A program made the translations under genes and the position numbers. This document shows positions 28,480-37,654 of a DNA stretch of 64,000 nucleotides, in pieces; within the stretch, counting starts at the first letter, position 1; the number at the start of each line of letters is the position of its first letter. Under the pieces are notes generated by a model. It was not told the DNA's origin. It searched no databases and saw only the letters and a program-made list of their open reading frames with translations. Source of the DNA: Kingella potus (GTDB lineage Bacteria > Pseudomonadota > Gammaproteobacteria > Burkholderiales > Neisseriaceae); the NCBI RefSeq assembly GCF_900451175.1, contig NZ_UGJJ01000001.1, forward strand, positions 372,001 to 436,000, given 5' to 3'.

Positions 28480-28859
28480 ACCCTTAAAGCTATCCTAACG
28501 AAACTGCCGATAAGACAATCTGTCCGTGCGTTTTATCCGATACGGCGGAACGGGCGGCAATCACGGGCCGGCCGGCCAAACCCGACTGCCGGCAGCTTTT
28601 TCAAAGTGAAATTCGTCCGGGCCGGTTCAAACAGCCGCATATGTCAGAGGAACAATAGAAAAGACACAAGGCAATCAAGCAAATACTGCAATGCCGCAGC
28701 TTTTTGATTTTGTGCCGCTATAATCGTCAAAGGCCGGTTGCGCCGGATTGAAAAGTATCTTTGCTAAGGTTTCAGGCCGTCTGAAACGCACTTTTCAGAC
28801 GGCCTCTTCCCGCCGTTACCGTCCCGCCCGTAAAACACAGCACTAAACAAGGAAACTCC
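28480..28859. other. Intergenic stretch with one DUS hairpin
   Basis: About 380 bases without a credible gene. It holds an inverted AG-DUS hairpin at 28773-28806, which lies closer to the next gene than to the asparaginase. A GC-poor segment around 28640-28740 may carry the promoter of the DUF456 gene. Confidence 0.5.
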
Positions 28860-29354
28860 ATGACTGCTGCCATTCTCCCCGTTATTCTCGGCCTTGCCGC
28901 CATCGTCATCGGCCTGTTCGGCACGGTTTACCCCGCTCTGCCCGGCCTGATTTTAATGTTTGCCGGCACCTGGCTTTTGGGTTATGCCGACGGCTACCAA
29001 ACCATAGGCGGCGGCACGATTGCCGCCGTCGGCATTCTCGCCGCCGTCGGCACGGCAATGGATTATGTAGCCGGAATGCTCGGCGCAAAATTTACCGGCG
29101 CAAGCAGGCAGGCTCTGTGGGGCTCGTTTTTCGGCGGCATCGCCGGAGCGTTTTTCGGCATTCCCGGCCTGCTGCTCGGCCCGCTGATCGGTGCGGCGGC
29201 AGGCGAATTTCTTGCCCTGCGCGATGCTCTGCGCGCGGGGAAAGTCGGTTTGGGCGCATTTGCCGGCTTCATTGTCGGCACAGCCGCCAAAATCGGCTGC
29301 GCCGTCGCCATCACACTCACGCTTTTAGGCGTGTGGCTGTACAGCCTGTTTTGA
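28860..29354 (+). CDS. DUF456-type small membrane protein
   Basis: A 164-residue, very hydrophobic protein with a glycine-rich pattern typical of DUF456 (YqgC-like). Motifs are YPALPGLILMFAGTWLLGY, MDYVAGMLGAKFTGASRQALWG, FFGIPGLLLGPLIGAAAGEFL and GAFAGFIVGTAAK. Around four to five membrane helices are expected. GGAAAC precedes the start. Function unknown; the gene stands alone. Confidence 0.8.
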   Translation: MTAAILPVILGLAAIVIGLFGTVYPALPGLILMFAGTWLLGYADGYQTIGGGTIAAVGILAAVGTAMDYVAGMLGAKFTGASRQALWGSFFGGIAGAFFGIPGLLLGPLIGAAAGEFLALRDALRAGKVGLGAFAGFIVGTAAKIGCAVAITLTLLGVWLYSLF

Positions 29355-29369
29355 AAACCGGAAACCTCT

Positions 29370-29550
29370 CCGGAAATATTTAAGCATAAAATTGCGGTTT
29401 GTATAAATTTCAAGCATATTGTTTCAAAATTACCTGAAAAATAATTATATATACTTTAATTATTAAATTTGTTATTAAATTAAGGCTATTTGGTCGATTG
29501 TAAAAAACAATATGCTATTATCCGTTTTCCTTTCCCAAACAAATCAGGAA
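29370..29550. promoter_or_regulatory. AT-rich upstream region of the EIIC-type permease
   Basis: About 170 bases much richer in A/T than the rest of the window, with TATATA- and TTAAT-containing runs. A small inverted repeat ATTGT-AAAAA-ACAAT sits at 29497-29511. It probably holds the promoter and perhaps an operator for the permease. No known regulator site can be named. Confidence 0.45.
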
Positions 29551-29556
29551 AACGCT

Positions 29557-30639
29557 ATGAGTGAGGCCATACAAAACACCAAAAAAGAATCCGCCGCCGA
29601 TTTCATCAACAACATCCTCAACGGTACGGCCATCGCCATCGTCGTCGCCCTGATTCCCAACGCCATCCTCGCCACCCTGCTCAAACCCCTGCTCGGACAT
29701 CCCGTTTTCGGCGGTTTTGCCAACGAATTTCTGCACGTTCTGCAAGTATTCCAATTCTTCACGCCGATTATGGCCGGCATCCTTATCGGCCAGAAATTCC
29801 AACTCGCGCCGATGCAGCAGCTTGCCGTCGGCGGTGCCGCCTATATCGGCTCGGGCGCATGGAAATATGTGGAAGTGGTGAAAGACAATGTGGAACAGAG
29901 CATTTTCCAGCTCGCAGGCATCGGCGATCTGATTAACACCATGCTGACCGCCGCGCTGGCCGTAGCCGCCGTGCGGCTGGTCGGCAAACGCTTCGGCGCA
30001 CTCAATATCATCTGCCTGCCGATCGTCATCGGTGTCGGCGTGGGCTTTCTCGGCTGGAAAATCCTGCCTTTCACCGCCCATATCACCACCGTTATCGGCC
30101 ACGGCATCAACACCTTCACCGAATTGCAGCCCTATCTGATGAGCGTGCTGATCGCCGCTTCGTTTGCCGTCATCATCGTCAGCCCGATTTCCACCGTCGC
30201 CATCGGCTTGGCCATCGGCCTGGACGGGCTGGCGGCGGGTGCGGCCTCGATGGGCATTGCCGCCACCACCGCCGTGCTGGTGTGGGGTACCGGCCGCAGC
30301 AACGAATCGGGCATCCCCGTCGCCATTGCGCTGGGTGCGATGAAAATGATGATGCCCAATTTCCTCAAACGCCCGCTGATTGCCGTGCCTATGGTGGCCA
30401 CCGCCGCCGTCTGCGCCCTTGCCGTGCCGTTTTTCAACCTTGTCGGCACACCGGCTTCTTCCGGTTTCGGCCTGGTCGGCCTGGTCGGCCCCATCGCCTC
30501 TCTGGCGGGCGGCTGCGGCATTGTCGTCATGCTGCTGGCCTGGCTGGTGCTGCCCTTTGCCGTGGGCTTTATTGCCTACAAACTCTGCCGCGACGTATTC
30601 AAACTCTACACCGACGAAGCCTTCGCCTTTAAAGAATAG
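29557..30639 (+). CDS. PTS EIIC-type sugar permease (PTS_EIIC_2 family)
   Basis: A 360-residue membrane protein with about nine hydrophobic helices. The start at 29557 (MSEAIQNTKKESAADF) has AGGAAA upstream; the frame from 29512 is unlikely. Characteristic stretches are FFTPIMAGILIGQKF, VGGAAYIGSGAWKY, SPISTVAIGLAIGLDGLAAGAASMG and WGTGRSNESGIPVAIALG. The family is related to PTS IIC permeases but is often encoded without IIA/IIB, and none is present here. Substrate unknown. A lactate dehydrogenase-family gene follows after 100 bases. Confidence 0.8.
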   Translation: MSEAIQNTKKESAADFINNILNGTAIAIVVALIPNAILATLLKPLLGHPVFGGFANEFLHVLQVFQFFTPIMAGILIGQKFQLAPMQQLAVGGAAYIGSGAWKYVEVVKDNVEQSIFQLAGIGDLINTMLTAALAVAAVRLVGKRFGALNIICLPIVIGVGVGFLGWKILPFTAHITTVIGHGINTFTELQPYLMSVLIAASFAVIIVSPISTVAIGLAIGLDGLAAGAASMGIAATTAVLVWGTGRSNESGIPVAIALGAMKMMMPNFLKRPLIAVPMVATAAVCALAVPFFNLVGTPASSGFGLVGLVGPIASLAGGCGIVVMLLAWLVLPFAVGFIAYKLCRDVFKLYTDEAFAFKE

Positions 30640-30739
30640 CCTCCCCCCCTTTATTACTTTCCGGCAGCAGCCGCAGGCAGCCTTTCAGACGGTCTGCCGC
30701 CGGACTCCCCCCCCCAACCGCAACCCAAAGGAGCAGTAT

Positions 30740-31705
30740 ATGAAAACCAGCAAACTCGCCATTATCGGTGTCGGCCACGTCGGATCGGAAGTGCTTGAAA
30801 ACGCCGCCCTCTCCGGCCTGTTCGGCGAAATCGTCGCCATCGACACCCGCAGCGAACGCGCCGCTGCCGAAGCCCTCGACCAAATGCACGCTTCCGGGAT
30901 GCTCGGCCGCGCCAACGTCAGAATCTACGGCGGCGGCTACGACGATATTGCCGATGCCGACGTAATCGTCATCGCCGCCACCCACATCTGGCCGCACGGC
31001 GAAGTTCCCGCCGACCGCCAGGCACTTTTGGGCAACAACGCCGCCATCATCCGCCAGATTATGGGCGACATCAGCCGCGTAACCCGCGATGCCGTCCTCG
31101 TCTTCATTACCAACCCGCTCGATACCGTCGTTTATATTGCCGCCACCGAGTTCGGCTACCCGAAAGAAAAAATCATCGGCACCGGCTGCGTACTCGATTC
31201 CTCCCGCCTGCGCTTCCTGCTCGGCCGCCGCTACGGCCTCGACCCCAAAGCCGTAAACGCCTTCATGATGGGCGAACACGGCTACACCGCCTTCCCCCTG
31301 CTGGGCAGCGCGCAAATCGCCACCGTCCCCTACGCGGAGTTGCCCGAATATTTCGGCCAGGACAACTGGACGGCCGACGAAGTACGGGAAAAAGTCGTAC
31401 AGGCCGCCTATGAAGTGTTCCACCCCAAAGACGGCGTAACCGATGCCGCCGTTGCCCAGGCCGCCACCGAAATCCTGCGCAGCATCGTACTCGACGAAAA
31501 AGCCGTTTTCTCCGCCGCCACCTATATCGACGGCGAACTCGGCCAGCACGACACCGTGTTCAGCATCCCTGTGGTAGTCGGTGCCAACGGTGTCGAGAAA
31601 AAGCTGCCGCCCAAACTCAACGCATGGGAACAGGCCAAACTCGCCGAATCCGCCGCCGCCATCCGCGCCAACATCGATTTGGCGAAAAAACTGAAACAGG
31701 GCTGA
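30740..31705 (+). CDS. L-lactate/2-hydroxyacid dehydrogenase, LDH/MDH family
   Basis: An NAD-dependent 2-hydroxyacid dehydrogenase of 321 residues, start at 30740 after AAGGAG. NAD-binding loop IIGVGHVGSEVLENA, substrate Asn in VFITNPLDTVVYIA, Arg in LDSSRLRFLLG and catalytic His in GEHGYTAFPLLG are all present. The substrate-specificity loop HIWPHGEVPADRQALL differs from classic lactate dehydrogenases (NQxPGETR), so the preferred substrate may be a longer 2-oxoacid as in L-hydroxyisocaproate dehydrogenases. Nine C (30707-30715) lie in the leader. Confidence 0.85.
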   Translation: MKTSKLAIIGVGHVGSEVLENAALSGLFGEIVAIDTRSERAAAEALDQMHASGMLGRANVRIYGGGYDDIADADVIVIAATHIWPHGEVPADRQALLGNNAAIIRQIMGDISRVTRDAVLVFITNPLDTVVYIAATEFGYPKEKIIGTGCVLDSSRLRFLLGRRYGLDPKAVNAFMMGEHGYTAFPLLGSAQIATVPYAELPEYFGQDNWTADEVREKVVQAAYEVFHPKDGVTDAAVAQAATEILRSIVLDEKAVFSAATYIDGELGQHDTVFSIPVVVGANGVEKKLPPKLNAWEQAKLAESAAAIRANIDLAKKLKQG

Positions 31706-31726
31706 GCCGGCTGAGCGGCTTGCAAC

Positions 31727-31779
31727 AGGCCGTCTGAAAACCCGTTCCGGCTGTGCCGGAGCGGCTTTCAGACGGCCTC
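31727..31779. terminator. Inverted AG-DUS terminator after the LDH-family gene
   Basis: Facing uptake sequences with an inner GC-rich inverted repeat (TTCCGG...CCGGAG). A second DUS inverted pair lies at 31846-31900, just before the ybiT promoter. Confidence 0.75.
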
Positions 31780-31965
31780 CGCTTTTGCGTATACGGAAAA
31801 ACAAAAAATCGGCTGGCAAAAAGCCGGATTGCCCCCGTCGTTTCAAGGCCGTCTGAAAACGGTGCAGGCAAAGGCCAAACCCGCTTTCAGACGGCCTTTT
31901 GCCGCTTATGCTACAATCCGCCCATTTTTGATTACGCAATTTAACAAAACAAAGGTTTCAATAAC

Positions 31966-33594
31966 ATGATTTCCACCAACGGCATCACCATGCAGTTCGG
32001 CGCCAAGCCGCTGTTTGAAAACGTATCCGTCAAATTCGGCGAAGGCAACCGCTACGGCCTCATCGGCGCAAACGGCTCGGGCAAGTCCACCTTTATGAAG
32101 ATTTTGGGCGGCGATTTGGAGCAGACCAGCGGCGAAGTGGCGATTGAAAACGGCGTGCGGCTGGGCAAATTGAAGCAGGACCAATTTGCCTACGAAGACA
32201 TGCGCGTACTGGACGTGGTGATGATGGGGCACACCGAAATGTGGGCGGCGATGACCGAGCGCGATGCCATCTACGCCAACCCAGAAGCCAGCGAAGACGA
32301 CTATATGCACGCGGCGGAATTGGAAGCCAAATTTGCCGAATACGACGGCTACACCGCCGAAGCGCGCGCGGCAGAGCTGCTGGCAGGCGTAGGCATCGAA
32401 GAGAGCCTGCACAACGCGCAGATGAGCGAAGTCGCACCTGGCTTCAAACTGCGCGTATTACTGGCGCAGGCATTGTTTTCCAAGCCCGACGTGCTGCTTT
32501 TGGACGAGCCGACCAACAACTTGGACATCAACACCATCCGCTGGCTCGAAGGCGTGCTGAACCAATACGACAGCACCATGATTATCATCAGCCACGACCG
32601 CCACTTCTTAAACGAAGTCTGCACCCACATGGCGGATTTGGACTACAACACCATCACCATCTACCCCGGCAACTACGACGACTACATGCTCGCCAGCGCA
32701 CAGTCGCGCGAACGCGCCCTCAAAGACAACGCCAAAGCCAAAGAAAAACTGCAAGAATTGCAAGAGTTTGTGGCACGCTTCTCCGCCAACAAGTCCAAAG
32801 CCCGCCAAGCCACCAGCCGCCTGAAACAGGCCGACAAAATCAAAGCCGAAATGGTGGAAGTGAAGCCCTCCACCCGCCAAAACCCCTATATCCGTTTTGA
32901 AACCGACGAAAAAAACAAGCTGCACCGCCAGGCCGTGGAAGTGGAAAACCTCGCCAAATCGTTTGACAAAACCCTGTTTGAAAAACTGTCGTACATCTTG
33001 GAAGCCGGGCAGCGGCTGGCGATTATCGGCCCCAACGGCGCGGGCAAATCCACCCTGCTCAAACTCTTGGCAGGCGCGTTTGACGAACAGTATTCAGGCA
33101 GCCTGAAACCCGATGCCGGCAGCATCAAATGGGCGGAAAAAGCCACCGTCGGCTACTACCCGCAAGACCACGAAAACGACTTCGACTGCGACATGGATTT
33201 GAGCGAATGGATGCGCCAATGGGGGCAGGAAGGCGACGACGAACAAGTGATACGCGGCACGCTCGGGCGTTTGCTGTTCGGCAGCAACGACGTGGTGAAA
33301 CAGGTGAAAGTGCTCTCCGGCGGCGAAAAAGGGCGCATGCTCTACGGCAAACTGCTGCTCTTAAAACCCAACGTGCTGATTATGGACGAGCCCACCAACC
33401 ACATGGACATGGAAAGCATCGAATCGCTCAACATGGCGCTGGAAAAATACAAAGGCACGCTGATTTTCGTCTCGCACGACCGCCAGTTCGTCTCCTCGCT
33501 CGCCACCCAGATTATCGAGCTGGACGGCAAAGGCGGCTACGAACATTATCTGGGCGACTACGAAAGTTATTTGGAGAAAAAAGGCGTGGCGTAA
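31966..33594 (+). CDS. ybiT: ABC-F family ATPase YbiT
   Basis: A soluble ribosome-associated ABC-F protein with two nucleotide-binding domains and no membrane part. Walker A motifs are GANGSGKST (residues ~36-44) and GPNGAGKST. Walker B plus H-loop regions are LLLDEPTNNLD...IIISHDRHFLN and LIMDEPTNHMD...FVSHDRQFVS. The linker between domains carries SRFSANKSKARQATSR-like sequence. It follows E. coli YbiT closely over its full 542 residues, which separates it from EttA and Uup. Confidence 0.93.
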   Translation: MISTNGITMQFGAKPLFENVSVKFGEGNRYGLIGANGSGKSTFMKILGGDLEQTSGEVAIENGVRLGKLKQDQFAYEDMRVLDVVMMGHTEMWAAMTERDAIYANPEASEDDYMHAAELEAKFAEYDGYTAEARAAELLAGVGIEESLHNAQMSEVAPGFKLRVLLAQALFSKPDVLLLDEPTNNLDINTIRWLEGVLNQYDSTMIIISHDRHFLNEVCTHMADLDYNTITIYPGNYDDYMLASAQSRERALKDNAKAKEKLQELQEFVARFSANKSKARQATSRLKQADKIKAEMVEVKPSTRQNPYIRFETDEKNKLHRQAVEVENLAKSFDKTLFEKLSYILEAGQRLAIIGPNGAGKSTLLKLLAGAFDEQYSGSLKPDAGSIKWAEKATVGYYPQDHENDFDCDMDLSEWMRQWGQEGDDEQVIRGTLGRLLFGSNDVVKQVKVLSGGEKGRMLYGKLLLLKPNVLIMDEPTNHMDMESIESLNMALEKYKGTLIFVSHDRQFVSSLATQIIELDGKGGYEHYLGDYESYLEKKGVA

Positions 33595-33631
33595 GGCTTT
33601 AAGGCCGTCTGAACAACAAAGGCAGCCTGAA

Positions 33632-34039
33632 ATGGGCAAGATACTGATATACCTCGCCAATATCGCAATCAGCGGTTTGTGGATAGTTGCCTGCGCATAC
33701 AGCGCACCGCGAGCGGGGGCAGTTACCGACTGGTTTGCTGCGCCAATAGCGCTGGTTTTCATGGTGTTCACACTCGCCATGATGGAAAACACCGCCAGCG
33801 AATGGACTACCGGCAGCAGAAAAACCGCCCTGCTGCTCATATTGGCTTTTGCCGCATCCGTGGCGGTGTTTTCCTATGCCGCCTTTGCTCATGTTTCCGG
33901 CATCTTGCTTTTTGCCTTGTTTCTTGCCGTACTCGTGGGCAATTACGCGCTTACCGTCGCGGTTTCCTATTACTACATCAAAAAGACCGCCGCCCTTTCA
34001 GACGGCCTCAACGACAACAAGCACAAGTCGGATACTTGA
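33632..34039 (+). CDS. Small integral membrane protein of unknown function
   Basis: A 135-residue protein with four probable membrane helices (ILIYLANIAISGLWIVAC, WFAAPIALVFMVFTLAMM, ALLLILAFAASVAVFSYAAF, ILLFALFLAVLVGNYALTVAVSYYYI). The last 15 residues include SDGLN encoded by a reverse uptake sequence, so the tail is probably a DUS-extended end. It starts just after an AGGCAGCCTGAA variant DUS. Function not recognised. Confidence 0.6.
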   Translation: MGKILIYLANIAISGLWIVACAYSAPRAGAVTDWFAAPIALVFMVFTLAMMENTASEWTTGSRKTALLLILAFAASVAVFSYAAFAHVSGILLFALFLAVLVGNYALTVAVSYYYIKKTAALSDGLNDNKHKSDT

Positions 34040-34059
34040 AGCCGATACCCTGCGGCAGC

Positions 34060-34890
34060 ACAGAAAAGCAGCCTGAAAACCGTTTTCCACGTTTTCAGGC
34101 TGCTTTTCGCTTTAATCCCCTGCGGGGGAAGATGTTTTCAGACGGCCTCTGCTTGGCAAGAACGCGTGCGTGGCTGCGCCACACACCCTACGCACGGGAT
34201 TCAGGTAGGGTGTGTCGCCCTAAGGCGACGCACGCGGCCTTTCAGACGGCCTCTGCTTTTCTTCCCTCCTCCACTTGCGGGGGAGGGTTGGGGTGGGGGC
34301 TTTTGCCGCTTGGGTAATATTTGCAGGGCGGCGGACAAAGCGGTTTTGCAAACCGTCCCCCTCCCCAACCCTCCCCCGCGCAGGCGCAGGAGAGGGAGCG
34401 GGTCTGCTGCGGGGCAGATGTTTTCAGACGGCCTCTGCTTGGCAAAAACGCGTGCGTGGCTGTGCCACACACCCTACGCACGGGATTCAGGTAGGGTGTG
34501 TGGCCCTAAGGCGACGCACGCGGCCTTTCAGACGGCCTCTGCTTTTCTTCCCTCCTCCGCTTGCGGGGGAGGGTTAGGGTGGGGGCTTTTGCCGCTTGGC
34601 CGATATTTGCAGGGCGGCGGACAAAGCGGTTTTGCAAACCGCCACCCCCTCCCCAACCCTCCCCCGCGCGGGCGCAGGAGAGGGAGCAGGTCTGCTGCGG
34701 GGCGAATATTTTCAGACGGCCTCTGCTTGGCAAAAACGCGTGCGTGGCTGCGCCACACACCCTACGCACGGGATTCAGGTAGGGTGTGTCGCCTAAGCGA
34801 CGCACGCGTTTTCTGCGGGCTGCGCCATTTGGCAGATTAGGAAAACATCAGGCCGTCTGAAAAAGCGTATTGCGGTTTTCAGACGGCCTC
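34060..34890 (-). repeat. Complex repeat array upstream of fadL end (two and a half units of ~287 bases)
   Basis: Units begin at about 34136, 34422 and 34710, 286-288 bases apart. Each has a DUS half (TTTCAGACGGCCTCTGCTT) and a palindrome made of ACGCGTGCGTGGC and GTAGGGTGTG. These are followed by a GGGGGAGGGTTGG/CCAACCCTCCCCC G/C-rich block and a GCAAACCG core. The last part (34800-34890) holds the CTGCCAAATGG reverse complement and a DUS hairpin. Frames through it are shadow reading only. The array is the reverse orientation of the one at 37.66-39.07 kb. Confidence 0.85.
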
Positions 34891-34971
34891 TGTATCGGCA
34901 GGAACGCGGCTTGGCTGTGCCACACCCTACATTGCTTCGGCGCGGCGGTTGGGCCGTCTGCCGCCTGTGCG

Positions 34972-36354
34972 TCAGCGGAATTTGTAGGTGTACTGTATGC
35001 CCAGGATGTCGGCGTGGTTTTTAAACGAGGCCGAGGCGCGGCCTTTGCTGTCCACGTCGTAGCCGGTGGCGGCCGCGCCTTCGAAGCGGGTGTCGTTGAT
35101 GTGGATGTGGCTGTATGCCAAATCAAAAATATGGTGTTTGCCGCGTGTGTATTTCACGCCGGCGGAATACCAGATGCGGTTGCCGTCGGGCAGGGTGTTG
35201 AGGCGGCTTTGCGCGCCGCGCACGGGGCTTTGGTCGAAGGCGATGCCGGCGCGCAGCTGCAGCGGGCCGCTGTATTGGTAGGAGCCGCCGACGGCGATTT
35301 TGTAGGTATTGCGCCAGTTGGGCGTGATCACGGTGCGGTCGGAGCGGGTGGCAACGGCGGCTTTGCTGTTTTCAAAAACCAGCTCGGCGCGGTTGAAGCG
35401 GCTGTGGCGCGTCCAGGTAAGGTCGGCAAACAGCCGGGTTTTCGCGCCGGCCTGATACATGCCGTGTACGGAAAAGGATTCGGGGGTAACAATGCGGACG
35501 TGGGCTTTTTCGTGCGCTTTGTAGCCGAACGCGCTGCCGATAAGGGCTTGGTAGGCGGATTGGCCGCCAAGATGCGGCAGAGGGGTGGAAACGGCTGCGC
35601 CGTCGGGCTGCCAGTCGGCTGTGCCTTTGATGTCGTGGCGGATTTTGGAACGGTAGTTCGCGCCGATGCGTACACGGTCGTTTACGTCCCACAGCCAGCC
35701 GAGCTGGTAGCCGAAGCCCCAGTCTTTGCCTTTTACTTCGGCATGGCCGTCTGAAAGGCCGCTGTGCGCGCCGAGCCGGCCGGAGGCGTTCCAGTCGGCA
35801 TATTTGCGCAGCTCGGCGGTGGAATATTGGGCGATGATGCCGGCGGCGGCGGCGTGGCGCGGGCTGATTTTGTAGGCGGCAACAGGTTCGACGGCTATGG
35901 TGGTCAGGCCGAGTTTGTTGAGGTGGTGGCGCAGCACGGAGTTTTTGCCGTATTCGGTGGACGAGGCAAAAGGAACGTATACGCCCAAGCCCAGCGTCCA
36001 ATCATCGTTTACTTTATACGCGCCGTACAGATGCGGGGCGGGCACGATGTCTTTGGTGATTTTGCCCGAGGTTTCGCCCTGCACGCTGCCGCCGCGCATA
36101 TATTGTGCTTCCGCATCGCCGTAGGCAATGTGCGGGGCGACAATATTGGCGGCGGCGGTGATTTCGCTGCTGTCGAGTTTGGCGAGGCCGGCGGGATTGT
36201 AGAAAATAGTGGCCGAATCGGCGGCTTCGGCGGCGGCGGCGTTGGCCGTGCCCTGCGCGGTTACCGACTGGGTACCGAAGTGGTAGCCCGAGGCGCGGGC
36301 TTGGGAGGCGAAAGCGGCGGATACAAGGAAAACGGCTATGCGGATACGTTTCAT
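34972..36354 (-). CDS. fadL: FadL/OmpP1-family outer membrane transporter
   Basis: A 460-residue outer-membrane beta-barrel that carries hydrophobic compounds, typically long-chain fatty acids. The signal peptide MKRIRIAVFLVSAAFASQARA is cleaved before SGYHFG. The mature N-terminus has the family hallmark plug motif ATIFYNPAGLAKLDSSE. Alternating amphipathic strands run to the end, which closes QYTYKFR. FadL usually ends in Phe, here followed by an extra Arg. The gene is divergent from sbp with a 230-base gap containing DUS hairpins, and the pair is enclosed by inverted repeat arrays. Confidence 0.88.
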   Translation of the reverse strand: MKRIRIAVFLVSAAFASQARASGYHFGTQSVTAQGTANAAAAEAADSATIFYNPAGLAKLDSSEITAAANIVAPHIAYGDAEAQYMRGGSVQGETSGKITKDIVPAPHLYGAYKVNDDWTLGLGVYVPFASSTEYGKNSVLRHHLNKLGLTTIAVEPVAAYKISPRHAAAAGIIAQYSTAELRKYADWNASGRLGAHSGLSDGHAEVKGKDWGFGYQLGWLWDVNDRVRIGANYRSKIRHDIKGTADWQPDGAAVSTPLPHLGGQSAYQALIGSAFGYKAHEKAHVRIVTPESFSVHGMYQAGAKTRLFADLTWTRHSRFNRAELVFENSKAAVATRSDRTVITPNWRNTYKIAVGGSYQYSGPLQLRAGIAFDQSPVRGAQSRLNTLPDGNRIWYSAGVKYTRGKHHIFDLAYSHIHINDTRFEGAAATGYDVDSKGRASASFKNHADILGIQYTYKFR

Positions 36355-36587
36355 GGGGCGGATTTCCGTATTAAAGCAAAAGCTCGAATTTTAACAAAAC
36401 TCTGCAAAAGGCAAACATTTTATTGCCAAACCGCCTTTTCAGACGGCCTCTCCGCCCTGCCCGCCCGCAAGCCGCGCAAACCCGTTTATAACCAAAGGCC
36501 ATAACCCGCCCGCAAACGGTTCTTTCCCTTTTCAGACGGCCTGACATAAAGTGGCCGCTTTCAAAAATCCGTTCACAAGGACACGAC

Positions 36588-37640
36588 ATGACCGCCAAAA
36601 CCCTCGCCGCCGCACTCGCCTTTGCCGCCGCACTCTCCGCCTGCGCCCCCGACAACGCCGCGCAGCATTCCGCCTCCGGCGGCAGCGCGCCCGCCTCCGA
36701 CAGCGTGAAGCTGCTCAATGTTTCCTACGACGTGGCCCGCGATTTGTATAAAGATTACAACCCGCTGTTTATCAAAGAATATCGGAAAAAACACCCCGGC
36801 AGGGACATCACCGTCCAGCAATCGCACGGCGGCTCGAGCAAACAGGCGCTGGCCGTTGCCAACGGCTTGCAGGCCGACGTGGTAACCATGAACCAGGGTT
36901 CCGACATCGACCTGCTGGTTAAAAAAGGCCTGGTCAAAGCCGGCTGGCGCAAAGCCTTCCCCAACGACGCATCCCCCTTCACCAGCGCGAGCGTCTTCCT
37001 TGTGCGCAAAGGCAATCCCAAGCAGATCAAAGACTGGGACGACCTGTCCAAAGACGGCGTGAAACTCGTCGTCGCCAACCCCAAAACCTCCGGCAACGGC
37101 CGCTACACCTACCTCGGCGCATACGGCTACGCCCTCAAAGCCGGCAACGGCAACGATGCCCAAGCCCGCGCCTATGTCAAAAAACTGCTGGCCAACGTAG
37201 AAGTGTTTGAAAGCGGCGGCCGCTCCGCCACCACCACCTTCATGCAGCGCAAAATCGGCGACGTACTCGTAACCTTTGAAAACGAAGCCAACCTTTCCGC
37301 CAAACAATTCGGCAGCGGCGAATACGAAATCGTCTATCCCAAATACACCATCCGCATGGACAGCCCCGTAGCCGTAGTAGACAGCGTGGCGGACAAACGC
37401 GGCACGCGCGAAGCCGCCGCCGCCTACCTCGGCCATCTGTGGAGCAAACCCGCGCAGGAGCTGGGCGCGAAACTCTACCTGCGCCCCGCCGATCCCCAAG
37501 TCCTCGCCGCCCACGCCGCCAATCTGCCCCCGCTCGACACCTTCGACCCCAACACCGTCTTCGGCGCATGGGACAAAATCATGGCCGAACACTTCGCCGA
37601 CGGCGGCCTGTTTGACCAGCTCGCCTCCCGCGACAAATAA
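36588..37640 (+). CDS. sbp: Sulfate ABC transporter substrate-binding lipoprotein
   Basis: A 350-residue periplasmic binding protein. The lipoprotein signal has LSAC at residues ~16-19, so it is anchored to the membrane in Neisseria style. Motifs include LLNVSYDVARDLYKDYN, QSHGGSSKQALAV, DVVTMNQGSDIDLL, NPKTSGNGRYTYL and ESGGRSATTTFMQR. It brings sulfate or thiosulfate to CysTWA, which is not in the window. The last 120 bases and following hairpin are duplicated at 3295-3464. Confidence 0.93.
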   Translation: MTAKTLAAALAFAAALSACAPDNAAQHSASGGSAPASDSVKLLNVSYDVARDLYKDYNPLFIKEYRKKHPGRDITVQQSHGGSSKQALAVANGLQADVVTMNQGSDIDLLVKKGLVKAGWRKAFPNDASPFTSASVFLVRKGNPKQIKDWDDLSKDGVKLVVANPKTSGNGRYTYLGAYGYALKAGNGNDAQARAYVKKLLANVEVFESGGRSATTTFMQRKIGDVLVTFENEANLSAKQFGSGEYEIVYPKYTIRMDSPVAVVDSVADKRGTREAAAAYLGHLWSKPAQELGAKLYLRPADPQVLAAHAANLPPLDTFDPNTVFGAWDKIMAEHFADGGLFDQLASRDK

Positions 37641-37654
37641 ACGCCGCATCATAA

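Noticed and set aside
34166..34840. Several open frames within the repeat arrays at 34.1-34.9 kb
   Set aside because: They consist only of repeat units (DUS, REP and G/C blocks) read through, lack starts with ribosome-binding sites and occur on both strands.
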